Source: Planctomycetaceae bacterium (GTDB lineage: Bacteria; Planctomycetota; Phycisphaerae; SM23-33). Taken from it: DNA of 64,000 nt. The first letter of the stretch is position 1. Each line of letters begins with the position of its first letter. Below are positions 51,330-60,123 of the stretch, piece after piece. The position numbers were made by a program, and so were the translations under genes. The DNA lies in the NCBI GenBank assembly GCA_039680605.1, contig JBDKTA010000021.1:60818-124817 (forward strand). The letters run 5' to 3'. The notes under the pieces were generated by a model. That model had not been told where the DNA came from and made no database searches. It saw only the letters and a program-made list of their open reading frames with translations.

Positions 51330-52855
51330 AGAAGGGATGCATCTATCTTGTCGGCGCCGGTCCGGGCGACCCGGGTCTCATGACCGTTCGCGGGCTGGAG
51401 CTGCTGGGCGGGGCGGACGTGGTGGTGTACGACTACCTGGCCTCGCCGCGTCTGCTGCGGCACGCGCGGGCGGATGCCGAACTGGTTTACGTGGGCAAGC
51501 AGGCCGGTCGTCACGCGATGGCGCAGGAGCAGATCAACGAGTTGCTCGTCGCGCGGGCCCGCGCCGGGGCGGCGGTGGTGCGCCTCAAAGGCGGCGACCC
51601 CTACGTGTTCGGGCGCGGGGGCGAAGAGGCCCTGGCGGCGGTCGAGGCGGGCGTGCCTTTCGAGGAGGTCCCCGGCGTTACAGCCGGGATCGCCGCGCCG
51701 GCGTATGCGGGCATTCCCGTGACGCACCGCATAACGGCCGCCGGCGTCGCCTTTGTGACCGGGCACGAGACGCCGGACAAGGAAGGCTCGGACCTGGACT
51801 ACGAGGTCCTGGCGCACTGGAAGGGCACGCTCGTGTTCTACATGGGCGTGGCGAATGTCGAGAGCATCTGCGGGCAACTGGTGGCCCACGGGCTCGACGC
51901 CGCCACGCCGGCGGCGATCGTCCGATGGGGCACAACCCCACAGCAGCAGGTGGTCGCCGCCACCGTCGCGACGCTGGCGGCTGCGGCGCGCCAGGCGAAT
52001 CTGTCGCCGCCGGCGATGATCGTCGTGGGGCAGGTGGTGCGCCTGCGAGAGCGGCTTGACTGGTTCGAGCGCCGCCCTCTGCACGGGCGCCGGATCGTCG
52101 TGACGCGAAGCCGCGAGCAGGCATCGAGCCTGACCGACGCACTGACCGAACTGGGCGCCGACGTGATCGAGATGCCCGCCATCCGGATCGCCCCGCCCCA
52201 GGACGACGCGCCGCTGCGCGAGGCGGCGGCCCGGCCGGCGGACTTTGACTGGATCGTCTTCACCAGCGCCAATGCCGTCGAGGGATTCTTCAACGCCCTT
52301 GGCGCCGCCGGACTGGACAGCCGCGCCCTGGCGCCGTGCCGCCTGGCCGTGATAGGCCCGGTCACCGCCCGGCGGTTGGCCGCCTGTGGTCTGCGGGCCG
52401 ACGTCCAACCGTCCTCCTTCGACGGCGCACACGTGACCGGCGCCCTGGCCGCGGCTGACGACCTGCGCGGCAAAAAGATCCTCTGCCCGCGCAGCGACAT
52501 CGCCCCGCGCGATCTGATCGACGCCCTGACTGCCGCCGGGGCCGACGTGCGCGACGTCGTCGCCTACCGCACCGAGCCGGACTGCCGCGGCGCCCAGCAG
52601 GTGCGCGAGCTTCTGCAGGAGCGACAGGTACACTGGATCACCTTCACCAGCTCTTCGACGGTCAGGAACTTTTTCGATGCCGTCGAGCCCGAGGCGGTGC
52701 GGTCGGCCGCGGCGCGCCTGGCCAGCATCGGCCCGATGACCACGCGCACGCTGGAGCAATCGGGCGTCGCGCCGGCCGTCGAGGCGAAGGTCCACACGAT
52801 CGAGGGCCTCGTCGAGTGCATCCTCGAGCACGAGCGTGCGGGAGGGGGTCGCTGA
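51326..52855 (+). CDS. cobA-hemD: CobA-HemD fusion: uroporphyrinogen III methyltransferase / synthase
   Basis: A 509-residue bifunctional enzyme. Residues 1-245 form the SAM-dependent methyltransferase that makes precorrin-2 (VGAGPGDPGLMTVRG, RLKGGDPYVFGRGGEE, PGVTAGIAAPAYAGIPVTHR). Residues 255-509 form uroporphyrinogen III synthase HemD (HGRRIVVTRSREQASSLTDAL, VFTSANAVEGFF, WITFTSSSTVRNFFDA). Together these lead from hydroxymethylbilane to precorrin-2, the siroheme precursor. The dehydrogenase/ferrochelatase module of CysG is absent. Start overlaps ahbC by four bases; the stop overlaps the next start by one. Confidence 0.94.
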   Translation: MKKGCIYLVGAGPGDPGLMTVRGLELLGGADVVVYDYLASPRLLRHARADAELVYVGKQAGRHAMAQEQINELLVARARAGAAVVRLKGGDPYVFGRGGEEALAAVEAGVPFEEVPGVTAGIAAPAYAGIPVTHRITAAGVAFVTGHETPDKEGSDLDYEVLAHWKGTLVFYMGVANVESICGQLVAHGLDAATPAAIVRWGTTPQQQVVAATVATLAAAARQANLSPPAMIVVGQVVRLRERLDWFERRPLHGRRIVVTRSREQASSLTDALTELGADVIEMPAIRIAPPQDDAPLREAAARPADFDWIVFTSANAVEGFFNALGAAGLDSRALAPCRLAVIGPVTARRLAACGLRADVQPSSFDGAHVTGALAAADDLRGKKILCPRSDIAPRDLIDALTAAGADVRDVVAYRTEPDCRGAQQVRELLQERQVHWITFTSSSTVRNFFDAVEPEAVRSAAARLASIGPMTTRTLEQSGVAPAVEAKVHTIEGLVECILEHERAGGGR

Positions 52856-54891
52856 TGCCTCACGCCGGCCATGGCGGCGGCAGCGGGACCCAGCGGCACC
52901 TGCCGCGGCTGATCGCCTGGGAGGTCACGCGCAGTTGCCTTCTGGCGTGCAAGCACTGCCGCGCCGCCGCCCAGCGCGGGCCCTACGAAGGCGAACTGTC
53001 GACGCAGGAGTGCAGGCAACTGCTGGACAACATCGCCTCCTTCGCCAAGCCGATCATCATCCTCACCGGCGGCGAGCCGATGCTGCGCGAAGACATCTAC
53101 GACATCGCCGCGTACGCCTGCAGCCTGGGCCTGCGAACGGTGATGGCCCCGTGCGGGGCGCTGCTGGACGACGCGTCGGCGCGGCGCATCCTCGACTGCG
53201 GCGTGCGGCACATCTCGATCTCCCTCGACGGCGCCACCGCGCAAAGCCACGACGCATTCCGCGGAATCCCCGGCGCCTTCGACAGCGCCCTGCGCGGAGC
53301 CGCAGCCGCCAGGCGACAGGGCTTGGCCTTCCAGATCAACACCACCATCACCCAGCACAACCTGCGCGAGTTGCCACAGATCCTCGACCTGGCCGTCAGC
53401 CTGGGCGCCGAGGTCTTCAACCCGTTCCTGCTGGTGCCCACCGGCCGGGGCAAGGCACTGGCGGCGATGGAGATCACGCCCGAGGACTACGAGCGGACGC
53501 TGCACTGGCTGGCCCGGCGGCAGCGCAGCGACATCGCGATCCGCGTCACCTGCGCGCCGCACTACCAGCGGATCGTCCGCCAGTTGGGGCTGCACCAGGG
53601 CGGGGCCCACGCGGCCAAGGGGTGCATGGGCGGCCAGCAGTTCGCGTTCATCTCGCATCGCGGCAAGGTGCAGATCTGCGGATTCCTCGACGTGGAATGC
53701 GGCGACGTCCGCGCCGAGGGGTTCGACTTCCGCAGGATCTGGCAGACCTCGCCGGTCTTCCTGCAGATGCGCGACCCGCACGCGTATCACGGGCGGTGCG
53801 GCGCGTGCGAGTTCGCCAATGTCTGCGGCGGCTGTCGCGCCAGAGCCCACGCCATCTCCGGCGACTACCTCGGCGAGGAGCCCTTCTGCACGCACCAGCC
53901 CCAAGCCCGCCCGCCAGCCGCGCGCGACGCGATCGATGACGCGCTGCTGGACCTGATCCAGACCGACTTGCCCATCGCGCCTCGACCGTACGACGTGCTG
54001 GGCGACAGCCTTGGGCTTGACGGCCGCGAGGTGCTGCGCCGCGTGGAGGCTTTACAGACTTCCGGCGCGATCCGGCGCCTCGGGGCGGTCTTCGACTCGC
54101 GAAGCCTGGGATACGTCTCGACGCTCGTGGCCGCCCGCGTGCCGCCGCCGCGCCTGGACGACGTCGCCGCCGAGGTGAACCTGCTGCCCGGCGTGACGCA
54201 CAACTATCAGCGGCAACATGACTACAACCTGTGGTTCACGCTGACGAGCCCCTCGCCGGCCGACCAGGAGAAGACGCTGCGGGACCTGGCCGATCGCACC
54301 GGCGTCGAGGCCTTCTATCCCCTGCCGGCGCTGACGCTGTACAAGATCCGCGTGGACTTCCGCATGGTCGAGGCCGCTTCAGAGCACCCGCCCGCGCCCG
54401 CCCCGCCGGCCGCGGCGCCGGCGGCATTGGACGAACCCCGCAGGCGCCTGGTGCGGCTACTCCAGGAGTCGCTGCCGATGACGGCAGAGCCTTTCGCGCA
54501 CCTCGCCGAGGCGATGGGTTGGCCGGTGCAGCAGGTGCTCGAGCAGATCGCCGCCTGGCGACGCCAGGGCGTCATCCGCCGCTTCGGCGCGGTGGTCGAT
54601 CATCGCCGCCTGGGCTTCAACGCCAACGCGATGGCCGTCCTGCGCGTCCCGCCGGAGCAGATCGACTCGCTCGCCTGCCGCATCGCCCGGCGGCAGGAGG
54701 TCTCGCACTGCTACCGCCGCCCGCCGCTGCCGGGGTTCGACTACTCGCTCTACGCGATGGTTCACGGCCGATGCGAGGATGACGTGCGCCGAGTGGTGGG
54801 CGAGATTCTCAAAGATGTCGGCGATTGGCCGCACGAGGTTCTGTTCTCCGCCCGACAGTTCAAGAAGGTCTCGATGCGGTACTTCCTGTAG
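52855..54891 (+). CDS. ahbD-ahbA-ahbB: AhbD-AhbA-AhbB triple fusion, siroheme-dependent heme synthesis
   Basis: A 678-residue protein. Residues 1-350 are a radical SAM enzyme of AhbD type (triad C28, C32, C35 in SCLLACKHC; SPASM-like CGACEFANVCGGC about 315), which oxidises coproheme propionates to vinyls. Residues about 360-505 and 525-678 are two Lrp/AsnC-like siroheme decarboxylase modules, AhbA (YDVLGDSLGLDGREVLRRV, RRLGAVFDSRSLGY) and AhbB (MTAEPFAHLAEAMGW, RRFGAVVDHRRLGFNANAM). These decarboxylate siroheme and normally pair as separate proteins. One chain thus holds the first and last steps of the route. Start chosen at 52855. Confidence 0.9.
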   Translation: MPHAGHGGGSGTQRHLPRLIAWEVTRSCLLACKHCRAAAQRGPYEGELSTQECRQLLDNIASFAKPIIILTGGEPMLREDIYDIAAYACSLGLRTVMAPCGALLDDASARRILDCGVRHISISLDGATAQSHDAFRGIPGAFDSALRGAAAARRQGLAFQINTTITQHNLRELPQILDLAVSLGAEVFNPFLLVPTGRGKALAAMEITPEDYERTLHWLARRQRSDIAIRVTCAPHYQRIVRQLGLHQGGAHAAKGCMGGQQFAFISHRGKVQICGFLDVECGDVRAEGFDFRRIWQTSPVFLQMRDPHAYHGRCGACEFANVCGGCRARAHAISGDYLGEEPFCTHQPQARPPAARDAIDDALLDLIQTDLPIAPRPYDVLGDSLGLDGREVLRRVEALQTSGAIRRLGAVFDSRSLGYVSTLVAARVPPPRLDDVAAEVNLLPGVTHNYQRQHDYNLWFTLTSPSPADQEKTLRDLADRTGVEAFYPLPALTLYKIRVDFRMVEAASEHPPAPAPPAAAPAALDEPRRRLVRLLQESLPMTAEPFAHLAEAMGWPVQQVLEQIAAWRRQGVIRRFGAVVDHRRLGFNANAMAVLRVPPEQIDSLACRIARRQEVSHCYRRPPLPGFDYSLYAMVHGRCEDDVRRVVGEILKDVGDWPHEVLFSARQFKKVSMRYFL

Positions 54892-54916
54892 CCGAGGCTG
54901 CACTTACTTGCACTTT

Positions 54917-54952
54917 GTTGTACTTTTCACAGCGGTATTCGGGAAGTACAAC
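54917..54952. terminator. inverted repeat downstream of the heme operon
   Basis: Perfect 9-bp arms GTTGTACTT and AAGTACAAC around an 18-nt loop, 25 bp after the stop of the triple-fusion gene, in an AT-richer patch. No U-run follows, so it may be a weak terminator or a protein-binding site rather than a standard intrinsic terminator. Confidence 0.4.
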
Positions 54953-55081
54953 GAATTAATATTGCCCTAGTGCTAAATCGTCGGGGCTTATCAGTAGGGA
55001 TATGGGCCACGTCTGCCGCTCAGGTCGCGCCGCTGGTGAGCCCATCCATTCCATGGCTCCGCCATTCCATCCCCTCCCCCC

Positions 55082-55112
55082 TCTGCGTTCTCTGCGATCT
55101 CCGCGGTGAGCG
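55082..55112. repeat. family C arm near the end of argD
   Basis: CTCTGCGATCTCCGCGGTGA lies in the gap just after the aminotransferase stop, matching the right arm of the inverted pair at 8.0-8.1 kb. Confidence 0.6.
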
Positions 55113-55122
55113 TTTTACGCGG

Positions 55123-56295
55123 CTACGCCTTGAGCACCTTGATGAGGATGCCCAACGCCTTGTCCAGCAGCTTGTCGGGCACGGTGATCGGCGGGGCCAG
55201 GCGCACGATGTTGGCCTGGGCGTAACCGATCAGCAGACCTGCCTCCTTGGCGGCAAGGAAAATGTCCTTGGCGGGCTTGTCCACCTCGATGCCGATCATG
55301 AAGCCCTTGCCCCGAACGTCTTTGACGCAGCTCGCCCCGGCCGAGCGGAGCGTCTTCATGATGTATTCGCCCTTGTCAGCCGCACGCCTGACGAGGTCCT
55401 GGTCCTCGATGAGCTTCATCGCCGCCGCGCCGGCCGCGGCGCAGAGCGGGTTGCCGCCCATCGTGCAGCCGTGCTTGCCCGGGCCCAGCACGTCGGCCCA
55501 CTTGGGCGCCGCCACGCACGCCGCTACCGGCGCCCCGCCGCCGATGGCCTTGGCCAGCGTCATCACGTCCGGCGTAATCCCATAATGCTGATGGGCGAAC
55601 CACCGCCCCGTCCGCGCGGGGGCCGTCCACACTTCGTCAACCACCAGCAGCAACTTGTGCTTGGTGCAGATCTTCCGCACGCCCTGCATGTACGCCTTGG
55701 TCGGCACGTTCATCCCGCCCTCGCCCTGGATCGGCTCGATGAACACGCCAGCCGTCTGCTCGTCGATGGCGGCCTCGAGCGCCGCCAGGTCGCCGAAGTT
55801 CACCTTCACGTTGCCCGCCAGCATCGGCTCGAAGCCCTTCTGCTTGTCTGCCGGCGTCAGCGACAGCGCGCCCATCGTTCTGCCGTGGAAGCAGTTGTTG
55901 AAGCTGATGATCTTGTACCGCCCCTCGCCTGCCGCCAGCCGCACGAGCTTGAGGGCCGCCTCGTTGGCCTCGGCCCCGCTGTGGCAGAAGAAGACCTTGC
56001 CGCCGAATCCGTGCTCGACGATCCGCCGGGCCAGGTCGACCTGCGGCTCGTTGCTGAAGAAGTTGCCGTGGCTCATGAGCGTGGCCGCCTGCTTGACGAC
56101 GGCCTTGACGATCGCCGGATGGCAATGCCCCGCCACCCCGCCAGCCCCGAAGCCCGGGAAGCAGTCGATATACTCATTCCCATCTGCGTCCCAAAGGCGC
56201 GCCCCCTGCCCCTTCACCACGCCCAGCATCGCCGGGCCGTAATTGCCCATCAGATACTTCGCAGTCGCCGCCAATAAGTCCGCTTGTTTGCCCAC
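55123..56295 (-). CDS. argD: acetylornithine/aminobutyrate-type aminotransferase
   Basis: A 390-residue class III PLP-dependent aminotransferase. The PLP lysine is in TLAKAIGGGAP; the phosphate-binding and substrate motifs are FFCHSGAEANEAALKL, NNCFHGRTMGALSLT and GVFIEPIQGEGG. Family placement fits ArgD, which makes N-acetylornithine in arginine synthesis, but sibling enzymes use other omega-amino acids. The PLP-ring motif reads VVDEVWTAPARTGRWF rather than the common DEVQTGxGRTG, so substrate preference may differ. It is a single gene bordered by accessory DNA on its 5' side. Confidence 0.85.
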   Translation of the reverse strand: MGKQADLLAATAKYLMGNYGPAMLGVVKGQGARLWDADGNEYIDCFPGFGAGGVAGHCHPAIVKAVVKQAATLMSHGNFFSNEPQVDLARRIVEHGFGGKVFFCHSGAEANEAALKLVRLAAGEGRYKIISFNNCFHGRTMGALSLTPADKQKGFEPMLAGNVKVNFGDLAALEAAIDEQTAGVFIEPIQGEGGMNVPTKAYMQGVRKICTKHKLLLVVDEVWTAPARTGRWFAHQHYGITPDVMTLAKAIGGGAPVAACVAAPKWADVLGPGKHGCTMGGNPLCAAAGAAAMKLIEDQDLVRRAADKGEYIMKTLRSAGASCVKDVRGKGFMIGIEVDKPAKDIFLAAKEAGLLIGYAQANIVRLAPPITVPDKLLDKALGILIKVLKA

Positions 56296-56745
56296 GAATG
56301 TTCTCCGCCAAAAAGTCCGGAAAAGTCAAAGCGCACACCGTAAGACTTCCCTGCCCGCAGGTCAAGGGTCTGTCACGGGGGCCGCAGGACATGAACCGCA
56401 GAGAACGCAGAGAACGCAAAGGGGCAATAAAGGCTTTGCCACCCCCCAGAAAAACCGAGGACGGCGACGAGGACGAGGACGAGCACGAAGAAGAGCCCGC
56501 GGAGCGGGCGACTGATAGTAGCCCCAGGTGGAGCCGAAGGCGCAGCCCGGGGTAGACAGCCACCCACACATCCGAGAGCCCCCGAAGGGGGCGAATGAAA
56601 AACGGGACAGGCCACAAAGAACCCGGCGCGGCCTTTGGCCGCAACCAAAGGGGTTCTTCGCCGCCCAAAGCCTCCATCCGTTTCTCCGGCCGCCGTCGCC
56701 GTAAGCGATAACCTCACGCCGCGCTTGAGATAAACATCGCGGTAA
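56296..56745. repeat. repeat-rich gap upstream of the phage-like gene, no intact gene
   Basis: This contains a family C arm (CCGCAGAGAACGCAGAG, about 56397-56413), a GACGAG hexamer tract (about 56461-56483), and a set of short hairpins at 56497-56597 (GCCCGCGGAGCGGGC; GCCCCCGAAGGGGGC). Reading frames here look like repeat shadows. Confidence 0.6.
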
Positions 56746-57519
56746 CCAATACTCACGGCTGCCGAGCCGATAGACCCCGATCACGTCGGCAAGTTCGTCG
56801 TGCTCGCCGAACCGATCCCGGCCGGTGCTCTGGGGCGGGCATGCGCCTCGGGCGTGTGCGTCGCCAAGGTCAACGTGTCGGACACGGATCACCAGTACGC
56901 CGATATCGCCGACGACGACACGGCCGCCCTTGACAGCGGCGACACCGGGGCGGCACAGATACTCTATGCCGACGGGACGACTGGCTCGACCTGGGCGATT
57001 GTCCGGCTTGGGCCGCCGCCAGCCGAGCCAGAGGAAGAAGACCCGACCGACGCCAGCGGCGTGACGGTTTCGTCGCGGCTGGACCTCACGGCCTCCGGCA
57101 GCGGCACCAAGCTCATCGACACCCGCGACTGGCGAATGCAGGACAACCTTGTGCATATGTGGGTCTTTGCGTATATCGACGGTTACAACCCGACAACGCC
57201 GGAGGCCGCGTTCGTCGTCGGCGATCCGATGGGGCCGCTGGGCACCAGCGGCTACGGCTGGCCGTCGAGTTCCAGCGTTCCGTTTTACGACCTGGCTTGC
57301 CCGTTCTTTTGCGGCAACAGTGTCGGCGGGGACGAATGGAGATCGGTCTTCGAGTACAACGGCGGCGGGGAGTTTTTGGACTCGATGTTCCGCTTCCAGA
57401 TAAACAAGAACGACGGCAGCCTTCGCTGGAGTTGGGATTTCGTCCGCGGAGTCGAGGGCGACGTTCACCTGGCCCTCACAGCCTGGGGCGGGGCGGGGAT
57501 AGGGGCGGGCGAAGGTTGA
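56746..57519 (+). pseudogene. 5'-truncated phage-like structural gene
   Basis: An open frame of about 257 codons with no ATG at its front; it starts mid-domain after a TAA, and the earliest usable start is a GTG at 56800. The sequence KFVVLAEPIPAGALGRA and VNVSDTDHQYADIADDD with TWAIVRLGP resembles a family of phage-like or baseplate-adjacent proteins often encoded in planctomycete genomes. The C-terminal end (ALTAWGGAGIGAGEG) is contained in the same GC-rich sequence that forms part of the cassette-array repeats. It is therefore likely a decayed remnant whose last segment became part of the repeat. Confidence 0.55.
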
Positions 57520-57545
57520 CCGAGATTATCGGCCGCCGACCCTCA
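57471..57545. repeat. cassette-array repeat, copy 1 (partial)
   Basis: Shares the GGGGCGGGGCGGGGATAGGG core and GGTTGACC with the other copies, plus GGCCGCCGA. It lies between the truncated phage-like gene and the first array gene. Confidence 0.7.
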
Positions 57546-57977
57546 GTATATCTTCGTGCAGATAAAGACAAGAACATGGTTGGCTGGACATAGAAGCGTG
57601 GTACCCGCCCACCCGTAGGTTTTGCCATGAAGATTCGTACTATCCTCCCATTCCTCGCAGTGGACTTCATGAGACTTGATCATTCGCGAGCATTTGGTAC
57701 ACCGCACCTCACAGGCCTTGGGGCTCTTCCACAACTCTCCGATTATCCCACGAAGACTATCGGAGTGTTCTTGTGGGACATCAGTAGAGGACGCGACTGC
57801 ACCGGCCCCCTCTAATCTCGATACCCAATCTAAAAGACTTTTGCAGTGAGGCATCCCATATTTACTGAACTGATCCCGTAGGTACTTGAGACACTCCTCA
57901 ACGTCAAGGAAGAACTCGCCGACTTCCTCTCCAAGATCAGCGTATTCTGTTGGTATTGGTCTAAACCGCATCTTCAT
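57543..57977 (-). CDS. array gene 1: small protein with zinc-ribbon-like cysteines
   Basis: 144 residues, not recognised. The N-terminal half is helical and acidic (EEVGEFFLDVEECLKYL). The C-terminal half has cysteines in a zinc-finger-like arrangement (VRCTKCSRMIKSHEVHC and LLCPANHVLVFIC). The start at 57977 is the first ATG. GC content is lower than in the core genes, suggesting transfer. All array genes point left and each sits alone between repeat copies. Confidence 0.65.
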   Translation of the reverse strand: MKMRFRPIPTEYADLGEEVGEFFLDVEECLKYLRDQFSKYGMPHCKSLLDWVSRLEGAGAVASSTDVPQEHSDSLRGIIGELWKSPKACEVRCTKCSRMIKSHEVHCEEWEDSTNLHGKTYGWAGTTLLCPANHVLVFICTKIY

Positions 57978-58012
57978 GATTCACCGACCATCATTCCGTG
58001 TCATGGAATTGG

Positions 58013-58236
58013 GAGGCCAGCCCCACAATTCAACCGCCCGACGCGACGCGAGGCGTTAGAGGTCCCATGCCGATATTCTACCCCTCCAGCCATGGCCCCG
58101 CAACGGGGCCGCCGCGAGTCTACAGCCCTCACCCTCACGGTCTGAGGCGGGGCGGGGGTAGGGGCGGCACTGGGTTGACCTCACCGCCGAGCGAAGGCGG
58201 CAACGTCGTAATTAAGGGATCTGGCCGCCGATCTCC
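58013..58236. repeat. cassette-array repeat, copy 2 (full)
   Basis: Modules in order: CAGCCCCACAATTCAACCG; GGTCCCATGCCG plus CCCCTCCAGCCATGG; the hairpin GGCCCCGCAACGGGGCC; CCCTCACCCTCACGGTCTG; a G-rich tract; GGGTTGACC; and GCCGAGCGAAGGCGGC with GTAATTAAGGGATCTGG at the end. Confidence 0.85.
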
Positions 58237-58237
58237 A

Positions 58238-58822
58238 TTACTTCTTCAGAAGGAGGCTAACCTTCAAATTAGCAGTCCCTGACATCACCCGATGCAGTAT
58301 CACCAGGCGATGTTGCTCGCCTAAAGTCTCATTCTCATGTGGTGGCTGCCAGCAGTAGAAGTCGCCAACAGTCAGAGCCAAAGTGGATGGCCCTATTACT
58401 TCCGCCTGCGCCACAATAGTATGATCCGCTTCCATATAAATAACTTTATTCTCCGACAAAATCTCTACAGAATAGCCCTCCGCGCTTTCCCACCGTGTGC
58501 CATTAACTGTTCCGCCTGGCGTTTCCTCAAACTGATACGGGATCTTCATAAGTGACAGGGCCGATTCTATGCGATGATAGATCTCCCTTGTTTTGCTCTC
58601 CGGTAGCATCTCTTCCTCGTAAGGCGGCTCCCATGTCGGAGCGTCTTCAGGATAAATGATCATGTAACCTTCGCCCTCTGCCGTTCTGCCAAAGTCATGC
58701 GTAAGAACGAACAAATGCCCATCTTCTTCCTCGTACTCCAGCCGGTGTGGCGAGCCATATCGAACGCGCACTTCAAATCCATCTGTGCTTGCTACTACGT
58801 TTGTACGGACAACACGCAACAC
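58238..58822 (-). CDS. array gene 2: small acidic hypothetical protein
   Basis: 194 residues; GTG start preceded by GGAG. Not recognised. It is acidic and aromatic, with RYGSPHRLEYEEEDGHLFVL, then YMIIYPEDAPTWEPPYEEEM, and a beta-rich end with a basic tail (LKVSLLLKK). No signal, membrane helix or catalytic motif. The fold could be an immunity-type beta protein, but I cannot identify it. Its stop lies at the edge of repeat copy 2. Confidence 0.65.
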   Translation of the reverse strand: MLRVVRTNVVASTDGFEVRVRYGSPHRLEYEEEDGHLFVLTHDFGRTAEGEGYMIIYPEDAPTWEPPYEEEMLPESKTREIYHRIESALSLMKIPYQFEETPGGTVNGTRWESAEGYSVEILSENKVIYMEADHTIVAQAEVIGPSTLALTVGDFYCWQPPHENETLGEQHRLVILHRVMSGTANLKVSLLLKK

Positions 58823-58868
58823 GTCTTGCTCCTTTCGGAGTTGGGGGAACAGATCCCATAATTATCTC

Positions 58869-59129
58869 TTCCGGCCTTTCTTCTTCGGTTTGGGGCCGGG
58901 CTTCTGGCGGTGCATAGAGCGGCCTAGCATCGCCCCGAGGCGGTCGAGTAATCGGCACTAGTCCCATGCCGGTATTCTACCCCTCCAGCCATGCCCCCGC
59001 AACGGGGCCGCCGGGAGTCTCACGGTCTGGGGCGGGGCGGGGATAGGGGCGGACTCAGGTTGACCTGGATTATTCGCCGCCGGGCGAAGGCGGCAACACG
59101 GTAATTAGGGGATCTGGCCGCCTATCTCC
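58869..59129. repeat. cassette-array repeat, copy 3
   Basis: Carries the module CCGGCCTTTCTTCTTCGG...GGCCTAGCATCGCCCCGAGG on the left side, the CATGCCGGTATTCTACCCC block, the hairpin CCCCCGCAACGGGG, the G-rich tract with GATAGGGGCGG, GGTTGACC, and GCGAAGGCGGCAACACGGTAATTAGG. Confidence 0.85.
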
Positions 59130-59154
59130 CGTGGGCAAGTCGTACAGAGCACAC

Positions 59155-59886
59155 TCAGGCTGTCTCGACGACACTGCAAATAGTTCGTTGAAACCTCTCG
59201 TCAATATTGCGAACATCCCGAAACAGCACGTCGCCTGCCCCCAAAGGGATATCGCCGCATATCTCCGCCCGCGCATCAAAGACACCGCTGCCGACAGAAC
59301 GGCCAAGAAACAGAACAATGCGCGACTTAATAGTCTCGCAAAGAATGATCATGCCCTCCGCGACCTCCATTTCCGCCGCGAGATGACGAGCGGGCAGTGT
59401 AGCTGGCTCTTGGCCCCTATGGTTCGTAACCCGTTTCCTTCCCATTGCCAGAAGCTCATCAAGCCCGGCTCCTTTCCGCAATTCATCGAGCTCACTAAGA
59501 TAAATGAGGACGTCCGGTGATTCCACTGGATGCAGAATCGCCATCTTGACCTTTAGTTGCTGTGATAGGTGTTGACGGCCCGGCTCATCATCAATCCAGA
59601 AATGACTCTGCCCGCCCACTTCTGGTTCAACATTGAGCAGCCTAACCCCCATAAGTGCTTTTAGCAGTTGTTCGCGGTTTGGATCGTGCGCAGGATGATT
59701 CACATGCACATGCTCTGGCAGGGAAGGCACGAAGTGCCCCCGATACCGAACTGGCTGCGTCGTATTCCCAGAGACTACCCATCCGCTGTGATACTCGCAT
59801 AGCGACCGCGAAGGATCTTGGTTACAGATGACGCTTGCCTCATATAAGCCTCGCCCGCTAGTTCTATGTACATATATTGCGTTCAT
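59155..59886 (-). CDS. array gene 3: hypothetical protein
   Basis: 243 residues, start ATG at 59886 (MNAIYVHRTSGRG), not recognised. Contains EHVHVNHPAHDPNREQLLKAL and a later RIVLFLGRSVGSGVFDARAEI. In copy 4 the adjacent repeat reads directly in frame into the start, encoding KPGPKPKKKGR ahead of the ATG, so a longer form cannot be excluded. AT content is higher than in core genes. Function unknown. Confidence 0.6.
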   Translation of the reverse strand: MNAIYVHRTSGRGLYEASVICNQDPSRSLCEYHSGWVVSGNTTQPVRYRGHFVPSLPEHVHVNHPAHDPNREQLLKALMGVRLLNVEPEVGGQSHFWIDDEPGRQHLSQQLKVKMAILHPVESPDVLIYLSELDELRKGAGLDELLAMGRKRVTNHRGQEPATLPARHLAAEMEVAEGMIILCETIKSRIVLFLGRSVGSGVFDARAEICGDIPLGAGDVLFRDVRNIDERFQRTICSVVETA

Positions 59887-59888
59887 GT

Positions 59889-60123
59889 TCCGGCCTTTCT
59901 TCTTGGGTTTGGGGCCGGGTTTCTGGCGGTGCAGGGAGGGGCCTAGCATCCCATTGGTCCCATGCCGGTATTCTACCCCTCCAGCCATGGCCTCGCAACG
60001 GGGCCGCCGCGAGTCTCGCAGGGCCGCGATCTCACCCTCACGGTCTGGGGCGGGCGGGGACGGGTTGACCACCGCCGAGCGAAGGGGGCAACAGCATATT
60101 CAAGGGATCTGGCCGCCGATCTC
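59889..60123. repeat. cassette-array repeat, copy 4
   Basis: Full set of modules: CCGGCCTTTCTTCTTGGG, CCTAGCATCCC, CCATGCCGGTATTCTACCCC, CTCGCAACGGGG, CTCACCCTCACGGTCTGG, GGGTTGACC, GCCGAGCGAAGGGGGC and CAAGGGATCTGGCC. Confidence 0.85.

Noticed and set aside
51326..52855. Full CysG (siroheme synthase)
   Set aside because: The second half is uroporphyrinogen III synthase, not the NAD-dependent dehydrogenase/ferrochelatase of CysG.
56362..57468. Minus-strand 368-codon frame opposite the phage-like fragment
   Set aside because: The plus-strand frame has better protein character; this one runs through simple repeats and hairpins.
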